Assembly: GCA_038141425.1 (NCBI GenBank)
Contig: JAYQIC010000001.1
Coordinates: 186,001-250,000, forward strand
Direction of reading: 5' to 3'
DNA: 64,000 nucleotides
DNA from: UBA7985 sp038141425
GTDB taxonomy: Bacteria > Pseudomonadota > Alphaproteobacteria > UBA7985
Each line of letters starts with the position of its first letter. The first letter of the stretch is position 1. The notes under the pieces are model-generated. The model was given only the letters and a program-made list of their open reading frames with translations. It did not search any database and had not been told where the DNA came from. Made by a program: the position numbers and the translations under genes. Of this stretch, positions 18,566-30,264 are shown one piece after another.

Positions 18566-21044
18566 TCAGGCGCGCAGGTGCTCGTTATCGGGGTCGAATG
18601 GGCTGTGTGGAATGATCTTCGCCGGGCGCAGGCCGTCGAGCACGCGGACGTGGCAGGACGCACCCACCTCTGCCCGCTCGGCGTCCATGTAGCCCAGCAA
18701 CAGCGATTTGTTGACGTAGTGACCGAAGCCACCTGCCGTACCGCGTCCAACAACTTTATCGCCCATGATGATCGGCTCGTTGCCGAACCAGTCCGCGTCG
18801 TCGGCATCGCCCTCAATGGTGACGTAGCTGAGCTTGGCGCCGTCGGCACTTTCCTGCGCCAGCGCATCGCGGCCGATGAATTCGCCCTTGTTCATGCGCA
18901 CGAACGGGCTCAGGCCCGCCTGCAGGATCGAGTTCTCGGCGTTCAGGTCTGTACCCCACATGCGGTAGGATTTCTCAAGCCGCATCGAGTCCATGGCGCG
19001 CAGGCCGACCAGCTCGATATCGTACTTCTTCCCCGCTTCCATGATCGCATCGTAGAGGTGGAGCTGGTACTCGATCGGGTGGTGCAGTTCCCAGCCCAGA
19101 GAGCCGACGAAGTTGACCCGCACCGCCCGGACCTTGGGCGCGAAGCCGACGGTCATCTCCTTGGCCGTCAGCCACTTGAAGCCGTCGTTGGAAACGTCAC
19201 CATCGGCGAGCTGCTCGAGCACCGCGGCGGGCATCAGGCCCCGCAAGCACGAACACACCGTACTGTGTGGTGACATCGTTGATGTAGACCGAGCCGTCTT
19301 TGGGCGCGGACTTGAGCAGGTAGTCAAGGTCGTAGTCGTGCGCCGCGCCGCCGGAAATGGCGTAGAAGCGCTCGCCCAGCTGTCCGTCGGTCAGCTTGGT
19401 GATGGTGAATTCCGAGCGCACCGAACCGCTGGGGTTCAGGGCGTGGGCGAGGCGGACCGAGCCCTGCTTCTGCGGGATTGCGTTGGCGACCAACCCGTCG
19501 AGGAAGCCGCGCGCGCCGGGACCTTCGATTTCGAACTTGGAGAAGCCGGAGAGCTCCAGCAGACCAACCCGCTCGCGCATGCCCATGACTTCGCGCTTGA
19601 CCGGCTCCCACCAGTTTGACCGGCGGTAGGAGTAGGTGTCGCTTGGCTCTTCGCCGTTCCTGGCATACCAGTTCGGGCGTTCCCAGCCAAAGCGTGCGCC
19701 CATGACTGCACCGGCGTCCTTGAGGCGCTGGTGGCAGGGGACGGTCCGTGCTTCACGGCCCGCCGGGCGTTCTTCCATGGGGAAGTGGTTAACGAAGACG
19801 TGGCTGTAGGCCTCTTCGTTCTTGAGCTTGGTAAAGTGCTTGGTCACCACCCCAAAGCGGCGCGGATCGACGCCGATCATGTCCACCGTGGGTTCGCCGT
19901 CGACGATCCAGTTGGCCAGCTGCCAGCCTGCGCCACCCGCGGCCGTCACGCCGAAGGAGTGGGCTTCGGAAATCCACATGTTGGGGATGCCAAAGGCCGG
20001 GCCGACCATGGGGTTGCCGTCGGGGGCGTAGGAAATCGGCCCGTTGACGATCTGCTTGATACCGCCGTTTTCGAACGATGGCACCCGCTCCATGCAGGTT
20101 TCGACGTGGGGCACGAGGCGCTCGAGGTCGCCCTCGAACAGGTCCTTCTCGAACCAATCCGGCACACCGTCGGCGAAGCGCGCCGGGGCGCCTTCCTCAT
20201 AGGGGCCGAGGATCCAGCCGCCGCGTTCCTCGCGCAGGTACCAGGAGCTGTCGGACTGGCGCAGCACGGGCAGTTCCTTGTTGCCCTGCGCGCGGTAGTC
20301 GACCAGCACGGGGTCTTCACCGGTCACAATGTACTGGTGCTCAACCGGGATCGCCGGGATTTCCAGCCCGACTTTGAGCGCGGTTTCACGGGCGTAGTTG
20401 CCGGTGGCACAGATCACGTGCTCGCAGGTGATGGTGCCGGTCTCTTCGGGGTTGTCGTAGGATTGGTACGTGATGACCCACTCGCCCGCATCGGTGCGCT
20501 CCATATCGGTCATGACCGTGCGCTGGAAGATCTGCCCGCCCATGGCGCGGGCGCCCTTGGCCAGCGACTGGGTGAGGTCGACCGGCGCGATGTGACCGTC
20601 GGTGGGGTGCCAGAGAGCACCGACCAGCCCGTCGGTATTGATCAGCGGCCAGAGGTCCTTGATTTCTTCGACCGTCAGCATGTGGCTTTCCACGCCGATG
20701 GTGTCAGCGGTGCAGCGGTACCAATGGTACTCGTCCATCCGCTCCTTGTTCATGGCCAGACGCAGGTTGCCGGTGTTGTGGAAGCTCACCGCCTGCCCGG
20801 TTTCGTCCTCAAGGGTGCGGTAAAGCTCGACCGAATACTGGTGCAGCTGCCCAACCGAATAGGACACGTTGAACAGCGGCAGCAGCCCCGCAGCGTGCCA
20901 GGTCGACCCGGCCGTCAGCTCCCTGCGCTCAAGCAGGACGCAATCATCCCAGCCATTCTTGGCCAGATGGTAGAGGGCCGATACGCCGACGACGCCCCCG
21001 CCGATAACAACGACGCGGGCCGTGCTTGGGATACCAGAAGCCAT
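18566..21044 (-). CDS. FAD-dependent dimethylglycine/sarcosine dehydrogenase-type protein (frameshifted near 19230)
   Basis: Predicted to oxidise an N-methylated glycine and pass the one-carbon unit to tetrahydrofolate. The N-terminal Rossmann motif VVVIGGGVVGVSALYHLA (residues 11-28) and GSTWHAAGL, whose His50 matches the covalent-flavin histidine of the family, mark the oxidoreductase domain. The second half shows aminomethyltransferase (GcvT-like) folate-domain features, for example GMRERVGLLELSGFSKFEIE and FVGSLGWELHHPIEY. The frame breaks near 19230 in a GCCCGCC stretch. The repaired length of about 826 residues fits. It is divergent from a DMT transporter. Substrate choice between dimethylglycine and sarcosine cannot be settled by eye. 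Confidence 0.85.
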
Positions 21045-21059
21045 GGCATTTTCACCTTT

Positions 21060-21087
21060 TTGAGTGACACGAAGAATTTGCTATGGT
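21060..21087 (+). promoter_or_regulatory. Candidate promoter for the DMT transporter
   Basis: TTGAGT and TATGGT are spaced 16 bases apart in the 130-bp divergent region between the flavoprotein gene and the transporter start at 21175. Each hexamer matches four of six consensus bases. This rests on pattern only. Confidence 0.3.
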
Positions 21088-21174
21088 CCTTAACACCGCT
21101 TGGGCTGGTTCGCCCAGAGGCTTTGCGTCGCTGTTCTTTCTGACTGCGCCGTCTGTTCAGACCGGAAAATATCG

Positions 21175-22086
21175 ATGGCTGTACCCGCCCAGAATTTTCT
21201 CGTCGGGATGGGATTCATGATTACGGCTACCGTTTTCTGGTCGGGTCTGGATGCATCCGCGAAGTATCTCGTCGACCTGCGTGGCATGCCGCCGCTGCTG
21301 GTGGCCTGGGTGCGCCTGAGTGCTGGTCTGGTGACGTCCTACTTCCTCGGCGCGCTGATGGACCGCCGCTGGGATATCTGGCGGGTGAAGCGACCCTGGG
21401 GACAGTTCTGGCGCTCGTTCTGCATGGCGGGCACAACAGTCTGTAACTTCACCGCGCTGGGTCACCTGCCGGTCACCACCACCATCTCCATCTTCTTCGC
21501 CGCGCCGCTGATCATCGCGGCGCTGTCGCAGTTCGTGCTGGGCGAGCGGGTCGGGCGCATGCGCTGGACGGCGATTCTGGTCGGCTTTTGCGGGATCGGG
21601 GTGATTATGCAGCCCTGGGGCGACGGCTTCTCGCCGTGGATGCTGTGCTCGGTCGGCGCCGCCACTTTCTTCGCGCTGATGCAGCTTTCCACCCGACAAC
21701 TCGCGGGACACGACAGCGCGGGTTCGGCGGTGTTCTACACCACCGCCGTCGGGGCCATCGCGCTGATGCCGGTCATTTTCTTCGTCGACGGACAGCTGGT
21801 CGGCCCAGGCAACAACGCCGGCTGGGCGCTGCTGATCCTTGTCGGGGGTATTTTCGGGACCGGCGGGCACGTTTTTAACGTGCTGGCCATGCACTACGCC
21901 GGGCCGGTGCGGGTCGCGCCGTTCTTCTTCTTCTCGATCATCTGGATGATCATCTTCCAGACCCTGTTCTTCGGCGGAAACATCGACCCGCTGACGCTGG
22001 TCGGGGCCAGCATCGTCATTGCCAGTGGTCTGTTCGTATTCTGGCGGGAAGCCCGCGCCAGCCGCCTCGAACCCGGGCGCGGCTGA
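21175..22086 (+). CDS. DMT-superfamily (EamA) transporter
   Basis: Inner-membrane drug/metabolite-type transporter of 303 residues with about ten hydrophobic segments in two EamA repeats (for example ATVFWSGLDASAKYLVD and PFFFFSIIWMIIFQTLFFGG). The start at MAVPAQNFLVGMGF is preferred over an in-frame ATG 75 bases upstream, because the extension is not membrane-like and GGAAAA precedes the chosen start. It is divergent from the dimethylglycine-dehydrogenase-type gene, so it may move a related metabolite; that is a guess from position only. Substrates of EamA proteins are not predictable from sequence. Confidence 0.85.
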   Translation: MAVPAQNFLVGMGFMITATVFWSGLDASAKYLVDLRGMPPLLVAWVRLSAGLVTSYFLGALMDRRWDIWRVKRPWGQFWRSFCMAGTTVCNFTALGHLPVTTTISIFFAAPLIIAALSQFVLGERVGRMRWTAILVGFCGIGVIMQPWGDGFSPWMLCSVGAATFFALMQLSTRQLAGHDSAGSAVFYTTAVGAIALMPVIFFVDGQLVGPGNNAGWALLILVGGIFGTGGHVFNVLAMHYAGPVRVAPFFFFSIIWMIIFQTLFFGGNIDPLTLVGASIVIASGLFVFWREARASRLEPGRG

Positions 22087-22713
22087 TCAGATCAGGCCCC
22101 AGCGGCGCATCTCGGCGCGGCTCATCCAGTAGATATCCTCGGCCGGTGCCGCCTCGACCTGAAAGTCATAGAAGCCCGGATCGATCCCCAGATCGCGGTA
22201 GATGTCGCGGTAGACCCGCTCAAGCCGCGCGGGAATGTCGTCGGGGAGGAATAGACCGCGCCCTGCCACGTCTGGGACCAGGCGTGAACCCCAACCTGCC
22301 CGCCCGGCTCTACGGTGCGCTCGACCCCGCCAAGAAACAGCATGACCCCGCCCGAGGCGATGCGGCCGTTGCCGGGGACCAGCGTGTTCCAGCCTTGCTG
22401 TCGCAGGAAGCGGGTCGCCGCCTGCGTATCCACCAGATCAAAGGTCCCCGGGATATCGGCCAGCACCAGTGTGCGCACGCCGGGATACTCGCGCGCCAGC
22501 CGACGAAGCTTGCAGGTCGCCTCGCCCATCATGGTGCCGCTGAGATACGCCACATCGCTGCCATTTGGTGCGGCTATCAGACAGGCTGCCCGGCGGGGCC
22601 TGACACTGGCTGCGCTGCTGCGTCCAGCTCACGATACCGTAGACCGCTGCCAGCCCAAGGCCGGCGAGGATCAGAAACTCGAAGGGGCGGAATGCAAGGG
22701 GTCTTCGTGCCAT
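22087..22713 (-). CDS. COG3904-like predicted periplasmic ClpP-fold protein (two frame breaks)
   Basis: An N-terminal membrane anchor (FEFLILAGLGLAAVYGIVSW) is followed by a domain resembling the ClpP/crotonase-like COG3904 group: YLSGTMMGEATCKLRRLA, RTLVLADIPGTFDLVDTQAA, then ASGGVMLFLGGVERTV and QVGVHAWS. The usual serine of this group would be in ASGGV. The C-terminus reads APAEDIYWMSRAEMRRWGLI, also typical. Frame breaks lie near 22590 and near 22253, in TTCCTCCCC. The two cancel, giving about 208 residues. The start at 22713 is a guess; an upstream ATG near 22800 is in frame. Function unknown. It is divergent from the CesT-like gene. Confidence 0.6.
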
Positions 22714-22878
22714 GGCCAGCAGATGGGGCTTCCAAACCCCATCGGCAAGCGCCAGCGGTGCGGGGGACCCAGCAGCGGTTGAGCCCGCCGCCGGGCGTTG
22801 CATGCGCCCGCAGAATGTGCGACGCAAGCGCCGAAGCCACAGGAAATAAAGCACCGCTTCAGAGCACCGGAGACCCGA

Positions 22879-23319
22879 ATGAGCTACCCATCCCCTGCAC
22901 ACGCCCTTGCCGCCATCGCCAAAGAGCTCGGTGCAGACGGCCTGCAATTCGACGAAACCGGGCTTGCCCGCATCAACATCGGCAAGAACGTCGTCGTTGC
23001 TTTCGGGCAGGGCGTGCGCAGTGATTGCCTCGATTTCCTCGCTGAAATCCCGCTGAAAATGGACGAGCTGAGCAAGGAAAGCGCCTGTCAGCTGCTGCTG
23101 CATAACTTCCGCACCGGCGGCCCGGGCCTGCCGACCTTCAGCATCAACCCCACTGACGGCTCGGTGCTGCTGGCCAACAGCCTGCCGGTGCACCGCCTCA
23201 ACATCGAAGAAATCATGGACAGTTTCCAGCGCTTCACCGCCGTGGTGATCCACTTCAATGGCGAAGGTGTGCATGAGCTGCGCGAGGGGAGTACCCCCGA
23301 TGATGCGACCATCAACTGA
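22879..23319 (+). CDS. CesT-like (type III secretion chaperone fold) protein
   Basis: A 146-residue soluble protein resembling the CesT/Tir chaperone family: an N-terminal helix ALAAIAKELGAD, a beta-sheet with GLARINIGKNVVVAF, a long helix ESACQLLLHNF, then GLPTFSINPTDGSVLLANSL and a terminal helix IEEIMDSFQRFTAVVIHF. In pathogens such proteins guard secreted effectors, but no secretion genes are present here. Stand-alone CesT-fold proteins occur widely in free-living proteobacteria with unknown roles. It lies 15 bp upstream of kdsA on the same strand, so it may be the first gene of the Kdo unit. The start at 22879 leaves the family core intact. Confidence 0.6.
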   Translation: MSYPSPAHALAAIAKELGADGLQFDETGLARINIGKNVVVAFGQGVRSDCLDFLAEIPLKMDELSKESACQLLLHNFRTGGPGLPTFSINPTDGSVLLANSLPVHRLNIEEIMDSFQRFTAVVIHFNGEGVHELREGSTPDDATIN

Positions 23320-23334
23320 CCTTGCGGCCGGGCA

Positions 23335-24183
23335 ATGAGCGTCGACCTCGGCCCCTTTGCCATCGGCGGCGACCAGCCGCTGGTGCTGATCGCCGGCCCC
23401 TGTCAGGCGGGATCGCCAGAGGCTATTGTCGAAGTCGCCGATACGCTGGACCAGATCGCATCCCGTCTCGACCTGCCGCTGATTTTCAAAGCCTCCTTCG
23501 ACAAGGCCAACCGCACCAGCGCTGACGCCCCGCGCGGCATGGGGCTGGACGCGACCCTTCGTGCCTTCGACGATATCCGCAGCAGGACCGGGCGCCCGGT
23601 CCTGACCGACGTGCACCTGCCCGAGCACTGCGCGCGCGTCGCCGAGGTTGTCGACGTGCTGCAGATCCCGGCCTTCCTGTGCCGTCAGACCGACCTGCTC
23701 GAAGCCGCCGCCCGCACTGGCCGCGCCCTGCATATCAAGAAAGGGCAGTTTCTCGCGCCCTGGGACATGGCGCACGTCGCCGCCAAATGTGCGAACGCGG
23801 GCAACGAGCGCCTGATCCTGTGCGATCGCGGCACCAGCTTTGGCTACAACACGCTGGTCAGCGACTTCCGCGGCCTGCCGACCATGCGGGCGCTGGGATA
23901 CCCCGTGACCTTCGACGCCACCCATTCGGTGCAGCAGCCCGGTGGGCAGGGCGGGCGTTCCGGCGGTCAGCGGGAGTTCGTACCCACCCTCGCCCGCGCG
24001 GCGGTTGCGGTCGGTGTCGACGGCCTGTTCATCGAGACCCACCCCGACCCCGATGCCGCGCTGTCCGACGGCCCGAACATGGTGCCGCTGGTGCATATGG
24101 CGGCGCTGCTCGAAGACCTGCTCGCCATCGACGCTGTCGCCCGGGCGCGGCCGGCGGATCGTCTGGACCTTAGCACGTGGTAA
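23335..24183 (+). CDS. kdsA: 3-deoxy-8-phosphooctulonate (Kdo-8-P) synthase
   Basis: Condenses phosphoenolpyruvate with arabinose 5-phosphate to make Kdo-8-phosphate for lipopolysaccharide. The 282 residues match the family. Motifs are LIFKASFDKANRTS, HIKKGQFLAPWDM, CDRGTSFGYNTLVSD and FDATHSVQQPGG. The N-terminal LIAGPCQAGS carries a cysteine where metal-dependent enzymes have their metal ligand and metal-free ones have asparagine, so this is inferred to be the metal-dependent class. Its stop overlaps the kdsB start by seven bases. Confidence 0.95.
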   Translation: MSVDLGPFAIGGDQPLVLIAGPCQAGSPEAIVEVADTLDQIASRLDLPLIFKASFDKANRTSADAPRGMGLDATLRAFDDIRSRTGRPVLTDVHLPEHCARVAEVVDVLQIPAFLCRQTDLLEAAARTGRALHIKKGQFLAPWDMAHVAAKCANAGNERLILCDRGTSFGYNTLVSDFRGLPTMRALGYPVTFDATHSVQQPGGQGGRSGGQREFVPTLARAAVAVGVDGLFIETHPDPDAALSDGPNMVPLVHMAALLEDLLAIDAVARARPADRLDLSTW

Positions 24184-24966
24184 AGGCGGTGATCATCGTC
24201 CCGGCGCGGATGCAGGCCAGCCGCTTCCCGGGCAAGATGCTGGCGCCGCTCGCCGGTCGCCCGGTGGTCGCCTACACCGTGCAGGCGGCTTGCGCTGTCG
24301 CCGGGGTCGAGACCGTCTTTGTCGCCACCGACGACGCATTGATCGCCGAAGCCGCCAGAACCGCCGGGGTCCGGTCGATGATGACCGATCCGGCCTGCCG
24401 CAACGGCACCGAGCGCGTGGCTCAGGCCTACGCCGCCCTGACCGCCGAAGGCCTGCGGGCCGACGTGGTCATCAACCTGCAGGGCGATGCCCCTGACCCC
24501 CGCATGGGTGGTCGAGGATATCATTGCGGCCTTCAGCGACCCGGCAGTCTCCGTCGCCACCCCGGTGGTGCGCTGTACGCCCGAGACCCTCGCCCACTTC
24601 CGCGCCGACCGCGCGCGCGGGCAGGTCGGCGGCACCACGGCAGTCATCAGCGCCAGCGGCCAGGCGCTGTATTTCTCCAAGGAAGTCCTGCCCTTCGACG
24701 GCCGGGCCGAGGGCATGGACGTCTGGCACCACGTCGGCCTCTACGCCTTCCGCCCCGCTGCGCTGGCAGACTACGCGCGCCTCCCTCAAGGGCCGCTGGA
24801 AACCGCCGAGGGCCTCGAACAGCTGCGCTTCCTCGAAAACGATCTGCCCGTGCGCTGCGTCCCGGTGGAGAGCCGCGGCTTCCCGTTCTGGGAGGTCAAC
24901 AACCCCGAAGACATCGCGCGGATTGAGGCTTTGCTGGCGGAAAAGGGTGATCCCAATGGCCTCTGA
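24177..24966 (+). CDS. kdsB: CMP-Kdo synthetase (frameshifted near 24490)
   Basis: Activates Kdo with CTP to CMP-Kdo for transfer to lipid A. The N-terminal half (VIIVPARMQASRFPGKML, CRNGTERVAQAY, VVINLQGDAP) reads in one frame. The rest (TPAWVVEDIIAAF, HVGLYAFRPAAL, LETAEGLEQLRFLEND, FPFWEVNNPEDIARIEALL) reads in another. The switch falls in GCCCCTGACCCCC, where one C appears to be missing. The repaired protein is about 262 residues, as expected. It starts inside the kdsA end and overlaps the kdsD start by about 10 bases, so the three are translationally linked. Confidence 0.93.
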
Positions 24967-25999
24967 GCGGGCTGATGCCGGGTCCGTCGCCCAAGCGCTG
25001 GAGACCGGGCGGCGGGTCATCCGCGCCGAACGCGCCGGGCTGGAGGCGCTGGCCGACAGCCTCGACCCGCCTTTGCCGAGGCCGTCGCGCTGATCGGCGC
25101 CGCTTCCGGGCGGCTGATCGTTTGCGGGGTCGGTAAATCCGGCCACGTCGCGCGCAAGGTTTCCTCGACCTTCGCCAGCACCGGCACGCCGTCGTTCTTC
25201 CTGCACGCCGCCGAAGCCGGTCACGGCGATCTGGGCATCATCGGCGCCGATGACGTGCTGCTGATCCTGTCCAACTCGGGCCAGTCGCGGGAGCTGCTGC
25301 CGGTGCTGCAGTTCGCCCAGCGCCGGGGCCTGCCGCTGATTGCCGTTACCAGCGACGCGGGCTCCGATCTGGCGCAGGCCGCTGGATGCCTGCTGCGGTT
25401 GCCGTCGGTCGCCGAAGCCGACCCGGCCATCCCGGCCCCTACGACATCCGCGCTGATGATGCTGGCGCTGGGCGATGCGCTCGCCGCTGCGCTGTGGCAC
25501 GGGCGCGGGTTCAGCGCTGATGACTTCTCCCGCCTGCACCCCTCGGGTCGCCTTGGCGCAGCGCTGGCCCGGGTTGGCGACCTGCTCGACGGCCTGCCCC
25601 CGGCGCCGCAGGTGCCCCCACGCCAGCCTGCGCGAGATTGCCGAAGCGATCACGAGGGGTGGCCTCGGCTGCGCGCTGGTGACCGATCCCAACGCTACAG
25701 CCGGCGCTGGCGCCAATACTGTCACCGGACTAATCACGGACGGTGATCTGCGCCGCGCGCTGCTGCGCGAACCGCCGACCACGGGCGAGGCTACTGTGTT
25801 GGCGCAGAACATCATGACCCGCGACCCGCTGACCCTCGACGCCGGGCAGAGCGCCGCCGCGGCGCTGGCGCTGATGGAACAGCGGCAGATTTCCCAGCTG
25901 GTGATCACCGGTCGCGGCGAAACAGCGTCCGGGTCCGAGCAAGAGCATGGGCCGACCATCCTGCACCTGCAGCGCCTGCTGCGCGCGCAGGTCGCCTGA
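24956..25999 (+). CDS. kdsD: D-arabinose-5-phosphate isomerase, SIS plus CBS domains (two frame breaks)
   Basis: Makes arabinose 5-phosphate from ribulose 5-phosphate for KdsA. An SIS domain shows GRLIVCGVGKSGHVARK, STGTPSFFLHAAEAGHGD and LLILSNSGQSRELLPVL. ADDFSRLHPSGRLG follows, and a CBS pair ends the protein (GLITDGDLRRALL, ITRGGLGCALV). Frame breaks lie near 25072 and in the CCCCC run near 25618. The combined length of about 347 residues is slightly longer than usual. It is the third gene of a kdsA-kdsB-kdsD set covering the Kdo branch from ribulose 5-phosphate to CMP-Kdo, except the phosphatase KdsC, which is not in the window. Confidence 0.9.
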
Positions 26000-26037
26000 G
26001 GCACACCGCGCCCCTGACCCTCGTCCGCTTTCAGCGC

Positions 26038-26072
26038 AAAAAAAATGCGTGGAACCGGCAGGGTCCCACGCA
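26038..26072 (-). terminator. Intrinsic terminator after the substrate-binding protein gene
   Basis: On the minus strand TGCGTGG and CCACGCA arms (26046-26072) are followed directly by eight Ts (26045-26038). It lies about 80 bases past the stop at 26152, so it ends the liv-type transcript. Confidence 0.85.
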
Positions 26073-26087
26073 CTTCAAATGCTTTGG

Positions 26088-26149
26088 TTTGTCCCGGGCA
26101 CCCGGGCCGGCCTGCCGTCAGGAGCAGGGCCGCCCGGGGCACGGACAAA
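26088..26149 (-). repeat. Large imperfect stem-loop just past the stop codon
   Basis: TTTGTCC (26088-26094) pairs with GGACAAA (26143-26149) around a GC-rich, partly self-complementary core. It starts three bases after the substrate-binding-protein stop codon and before the intrinsic terminator. Such 3' hairpins often stabilise abundant periplasmic-protein messages; that role is inferred. Confidence 0.55.
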
Positions 26150-26151
26150 TC

Positions 26152-27354
26152 TTAGTCGCGCAGCTTCTCGACGAAGCTCCACTGACCGCCCTGAATCTGG
26201 CTCAGGTAAACGGCAGAGGACCCGGTCCGACCGCCTTCACCGAAGCTGATCACGTCGCCGGTGAAGATGTTCGGCACTTCGATGCTCTCCATGGCAGCGG
26301 TCAGGCTCTCAGGGGTGAGATCCGGGCCTGCAGCCTGCAGCGCAGCAACAGTGATCATCGCAGCGTTGTGACCCAGCAGAGCAGCACCGGTCACCAGTGG
26401 CGCGCCGGTCACCTGCAGGAAGGTTGCCTCGAACTTGGCAGCTTCTGCGTGCAGTGGGTTCAGGTCGGGGTTCTTGGCGTCGCTCATGCCGATCCACGAA
26501 CCAGCAGCGTACAGGCCTTCGAGGGCCTCGAGAACGCCAGCCTGTGCACCGAGCAGGATTACCGCTTCTTCAAAGATTGCGGTGGAACCGACGATCGGCA
26601 TGGGCAGGCCCATGGCAGCAGAGGTCGCCTTGATGCTGATGGCTTCAGGGAAGTTCACGCCGAGGTAAACCGCGTTACAGCCTGCGCCAGCGAGCTTGGT
26701 CAGGGTACCGACGTAGTCGGAATCGCCAGGCTGGTGCGCGGCGGTTGCAGCAACTTCCAAGCCGGCCATAGCAGCACCGGACTCAACGCCTTCGAGGATC
26801 TCGTACCCGAAGTCGGTGTCGAGGTAGATGACACACGGCACGTTCGCACCACCGGCAGCGAAGTGACCAACGGCCGCTTCAACCTGATCGTAGTAGCTGG
26901 ACAGGGCGCCGAAACGCTCGGGCATGCCATCACCGGCGGTACCGGACATGGAGCGTGCAGCGGTCATGGGCAGCAGGTTCGGAACGTTGAATTCGCCCTG
27001 GATCGGCAGCACCGCGTTGTTGTGCGGGGTACCAAGAGCGAGCAGCATCGCGAAGATACCGTCGTCAACGACCAGTTTACGACCGGCTTCGGTCGCCTTT
27101 GGTACGAGGTAGGAGCTGTCTTCAACCAGCAGCTCGATCTGACGGCCATGGATACCGCCCTGAGCGTTCACACCAGCGAAGTAGATCTTAGCTGCACCGG
27201 TCGAGCCTGCGCCCCAGGGCTGCAGCGGACCGGACAGTGGGGTGTGTGAACCCAGCAGAATGGTGTCGTCGGTGACACCCTGCTGAGCGTGAGCCGAGGC
27301 CGCAAAGGCCAGACCGGCGAGTGCAGCCGTAGCTGCTGTCAAAATGCGCTTCAT
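26152..27354 (-). CDS. Periplasmic substrate-binding protein of a branched-chain-amino-acid-type (HAAT) ABC transporter
   Basis: Captures the substrate for the LivHMGF-type permease encoded upstream. A signal peptide is clear (MKRILTAATAALAGLAFAAS, cut after AHA before QQG). The mature protein has the type I periplasmic fold signatures ILLGSHTPLSG at the start and AGCNAVYLGVNFPEAISIKA in the second lobe. It has 400 residues. The start at 27354 is preferred over 27399 because GGAGG sits eight bases upstream. It is the last gene of the livH-M-G-F-ligase-binding-protein run. Given the embedded CoA ligase, the substrate may be a carboxylic acid rather than an amino acid. Confidence 0.88.
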   Translation of the reverse strand: MKRILTAATAALAGLAFAASAHAQQGVTDDTILLGSHTPLSGPLQPWGAGSTGAAKIYFAGVNAQGGIHGRQIELLVEDSSYLVPKATEAGRKLVVDDGIFAMLLALGTPHNNAVLPIQGEFNVPNLLPMTAARSMSGTAGDGMPERFGALSSYYDQVEAAVGHFAAGGANVPCVIYLDTDFGYEILEGVESGAAMAGLEVAATAAHQPGDSDYVGTLTKLAGAGCNAVYLGVNFPEAISIKATSAAMGLPMPIVGSTAIFEEAVILLGAQAGVLEALEGLYAAGSWIGMSDAKNPDLNPLHAEAAKFEATFLQVTGAPLVTGAALLGHNAAMITVAALQAAGPDLTPESLTAAMESIEVPNIFTGDVISFGEGGRTGSSAVYLSQIQGGQWSFVEKLRD

Positions 27355-27448
27355 GATTATTCCTCCCAAATCCTGCAACGCGTGAGTGCCGCGGACCACA
27401 GACGTCCCAGATCGCGGCCATAGGGTTCAATTACGACATTCCGCCGCT

Positions 27449-29328
<1,880 letters not shown>

Positions 29329-29406
29329 GGTCTGTCTTTCTCCCGTCGTGTTCGTTGCATCTGTCGCTGTGGTCACCGGGTTCGCGCCCAGGGAGCGCTC
29401 CAGCGG

Positions 29407-30264
29407 TCAGCGCCAAGTCTTTTTCCGCTTCCAGCGCTTATCTTCACGCCCGCTTTCGGCGGTTTCAGCACTGCTTTCGCCCATGCCGAGGTAGAATTCC
29501 TGCACATCCTTGCTCTTCACCAGCTCGGTGCAGGGGCCATCCATCACAATCCGGCCCAGCTCGAGCACGTAGCCGTAGTCTGCGTGCTCCAGCGCAACGC
29601 TGGCGTTCTGCTCGACCAGCAGCATGGTCACGCCACGCTCCCGGTTCAGTCGGGTGATGATGGCGAAGATTTCCTGCACCAGCAAGGGCGAGAGCCCCAG
29701 TGAAGGCTCGTCGAGCAGCATAATACTCGGCGCCGACAGCAAAGCCCGGCCGATCGCCAGCATCTGCTGCTGACCACCAGAGAGCAGCACTGCGCGCTGA
29801 TCCGCGCGTTCGCGCAAAATCGGGAAGTAGTCGTAGACCGCCTCGATATCGCGCTCGACCGCATCCTTGTCCGAGCGCAGGTAGGCGCCCATCAGCAGGT
29901 TTTCCCGCACCGAAAGGAAGGGGAAGACTTCCCGGCCCTCGGGCACGTGGGCGATGCCCTGCGCAGTGACGCGGTCGGGCCGGAAACCGGTGATATCCTG
30001 CCCCTTGAGCAGCACCCGCCCCTTGTCCGGCTCCAGAATGCCGGAGATGGTTTTGAGCGTGCTCGACTTGCCCGCGCCATTAGCCCCGAGCAGGGTCACC
30101 AGCGCGCCCTCCTGCACCTCGATCGACAGGCCCTTCACCGCCTGAATCGGGCCGTAGTAGGTCTCGATGTTCTCGACGCTCAGCACCGGGGAAGCTGCGG
30201 CTTCGGTCGCCTTGGTTGCTGTCTTGTCGGTTGCTGTCTTTTTGGTTGCTGTTTTGGCCATCAT
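29407..30264 (-). CDS. livF: HAAT ABC transporter ATP-binding protein, LivF type
   Basis: One of two cytoplasmic ATPases driving the permease. Walker A GANGAGKSS, the signature LSGGQQQMLAIGRAL and Walker B IMLLDEPSLGL are intact. The 285 residues exceed the usual ~235 through an N-terminal Lys/Ala/Thr repeat (TATKKTATDKTATKATEAAA) ahead of the conserved VLSVENIETYYG, and through a basic C-terminal tail ending KRWKRKKTWR. Its ATG overlaps the livG stop (ATGA). The ligase gene follows. Confidence 0.93.
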   Translation of the reverse strand: MMAKTATKKTATDKTATKATEAAASPVLSVENIETYYGPIQAVKGLSIEVQEGALVTLLGANGAGKSSTLKTISGILEPDKGRVLLKGQDITGFRPDRVTAQGIAHVPEGREVFPFLSVRENLLMGAYLRSDKDAVERDIEAVYDYFPILRERADQRAVLLSGGQQQMLAIGRALLSAPSIMLLDEPSLGLSPLLVQEIFAIITRLNRERGVTMLLVEQNASVALEHADYGYVLELGRIVMDGPCTELVKSKDVQEFYLGMGESSAETAESGREDKRWKRKKTWR

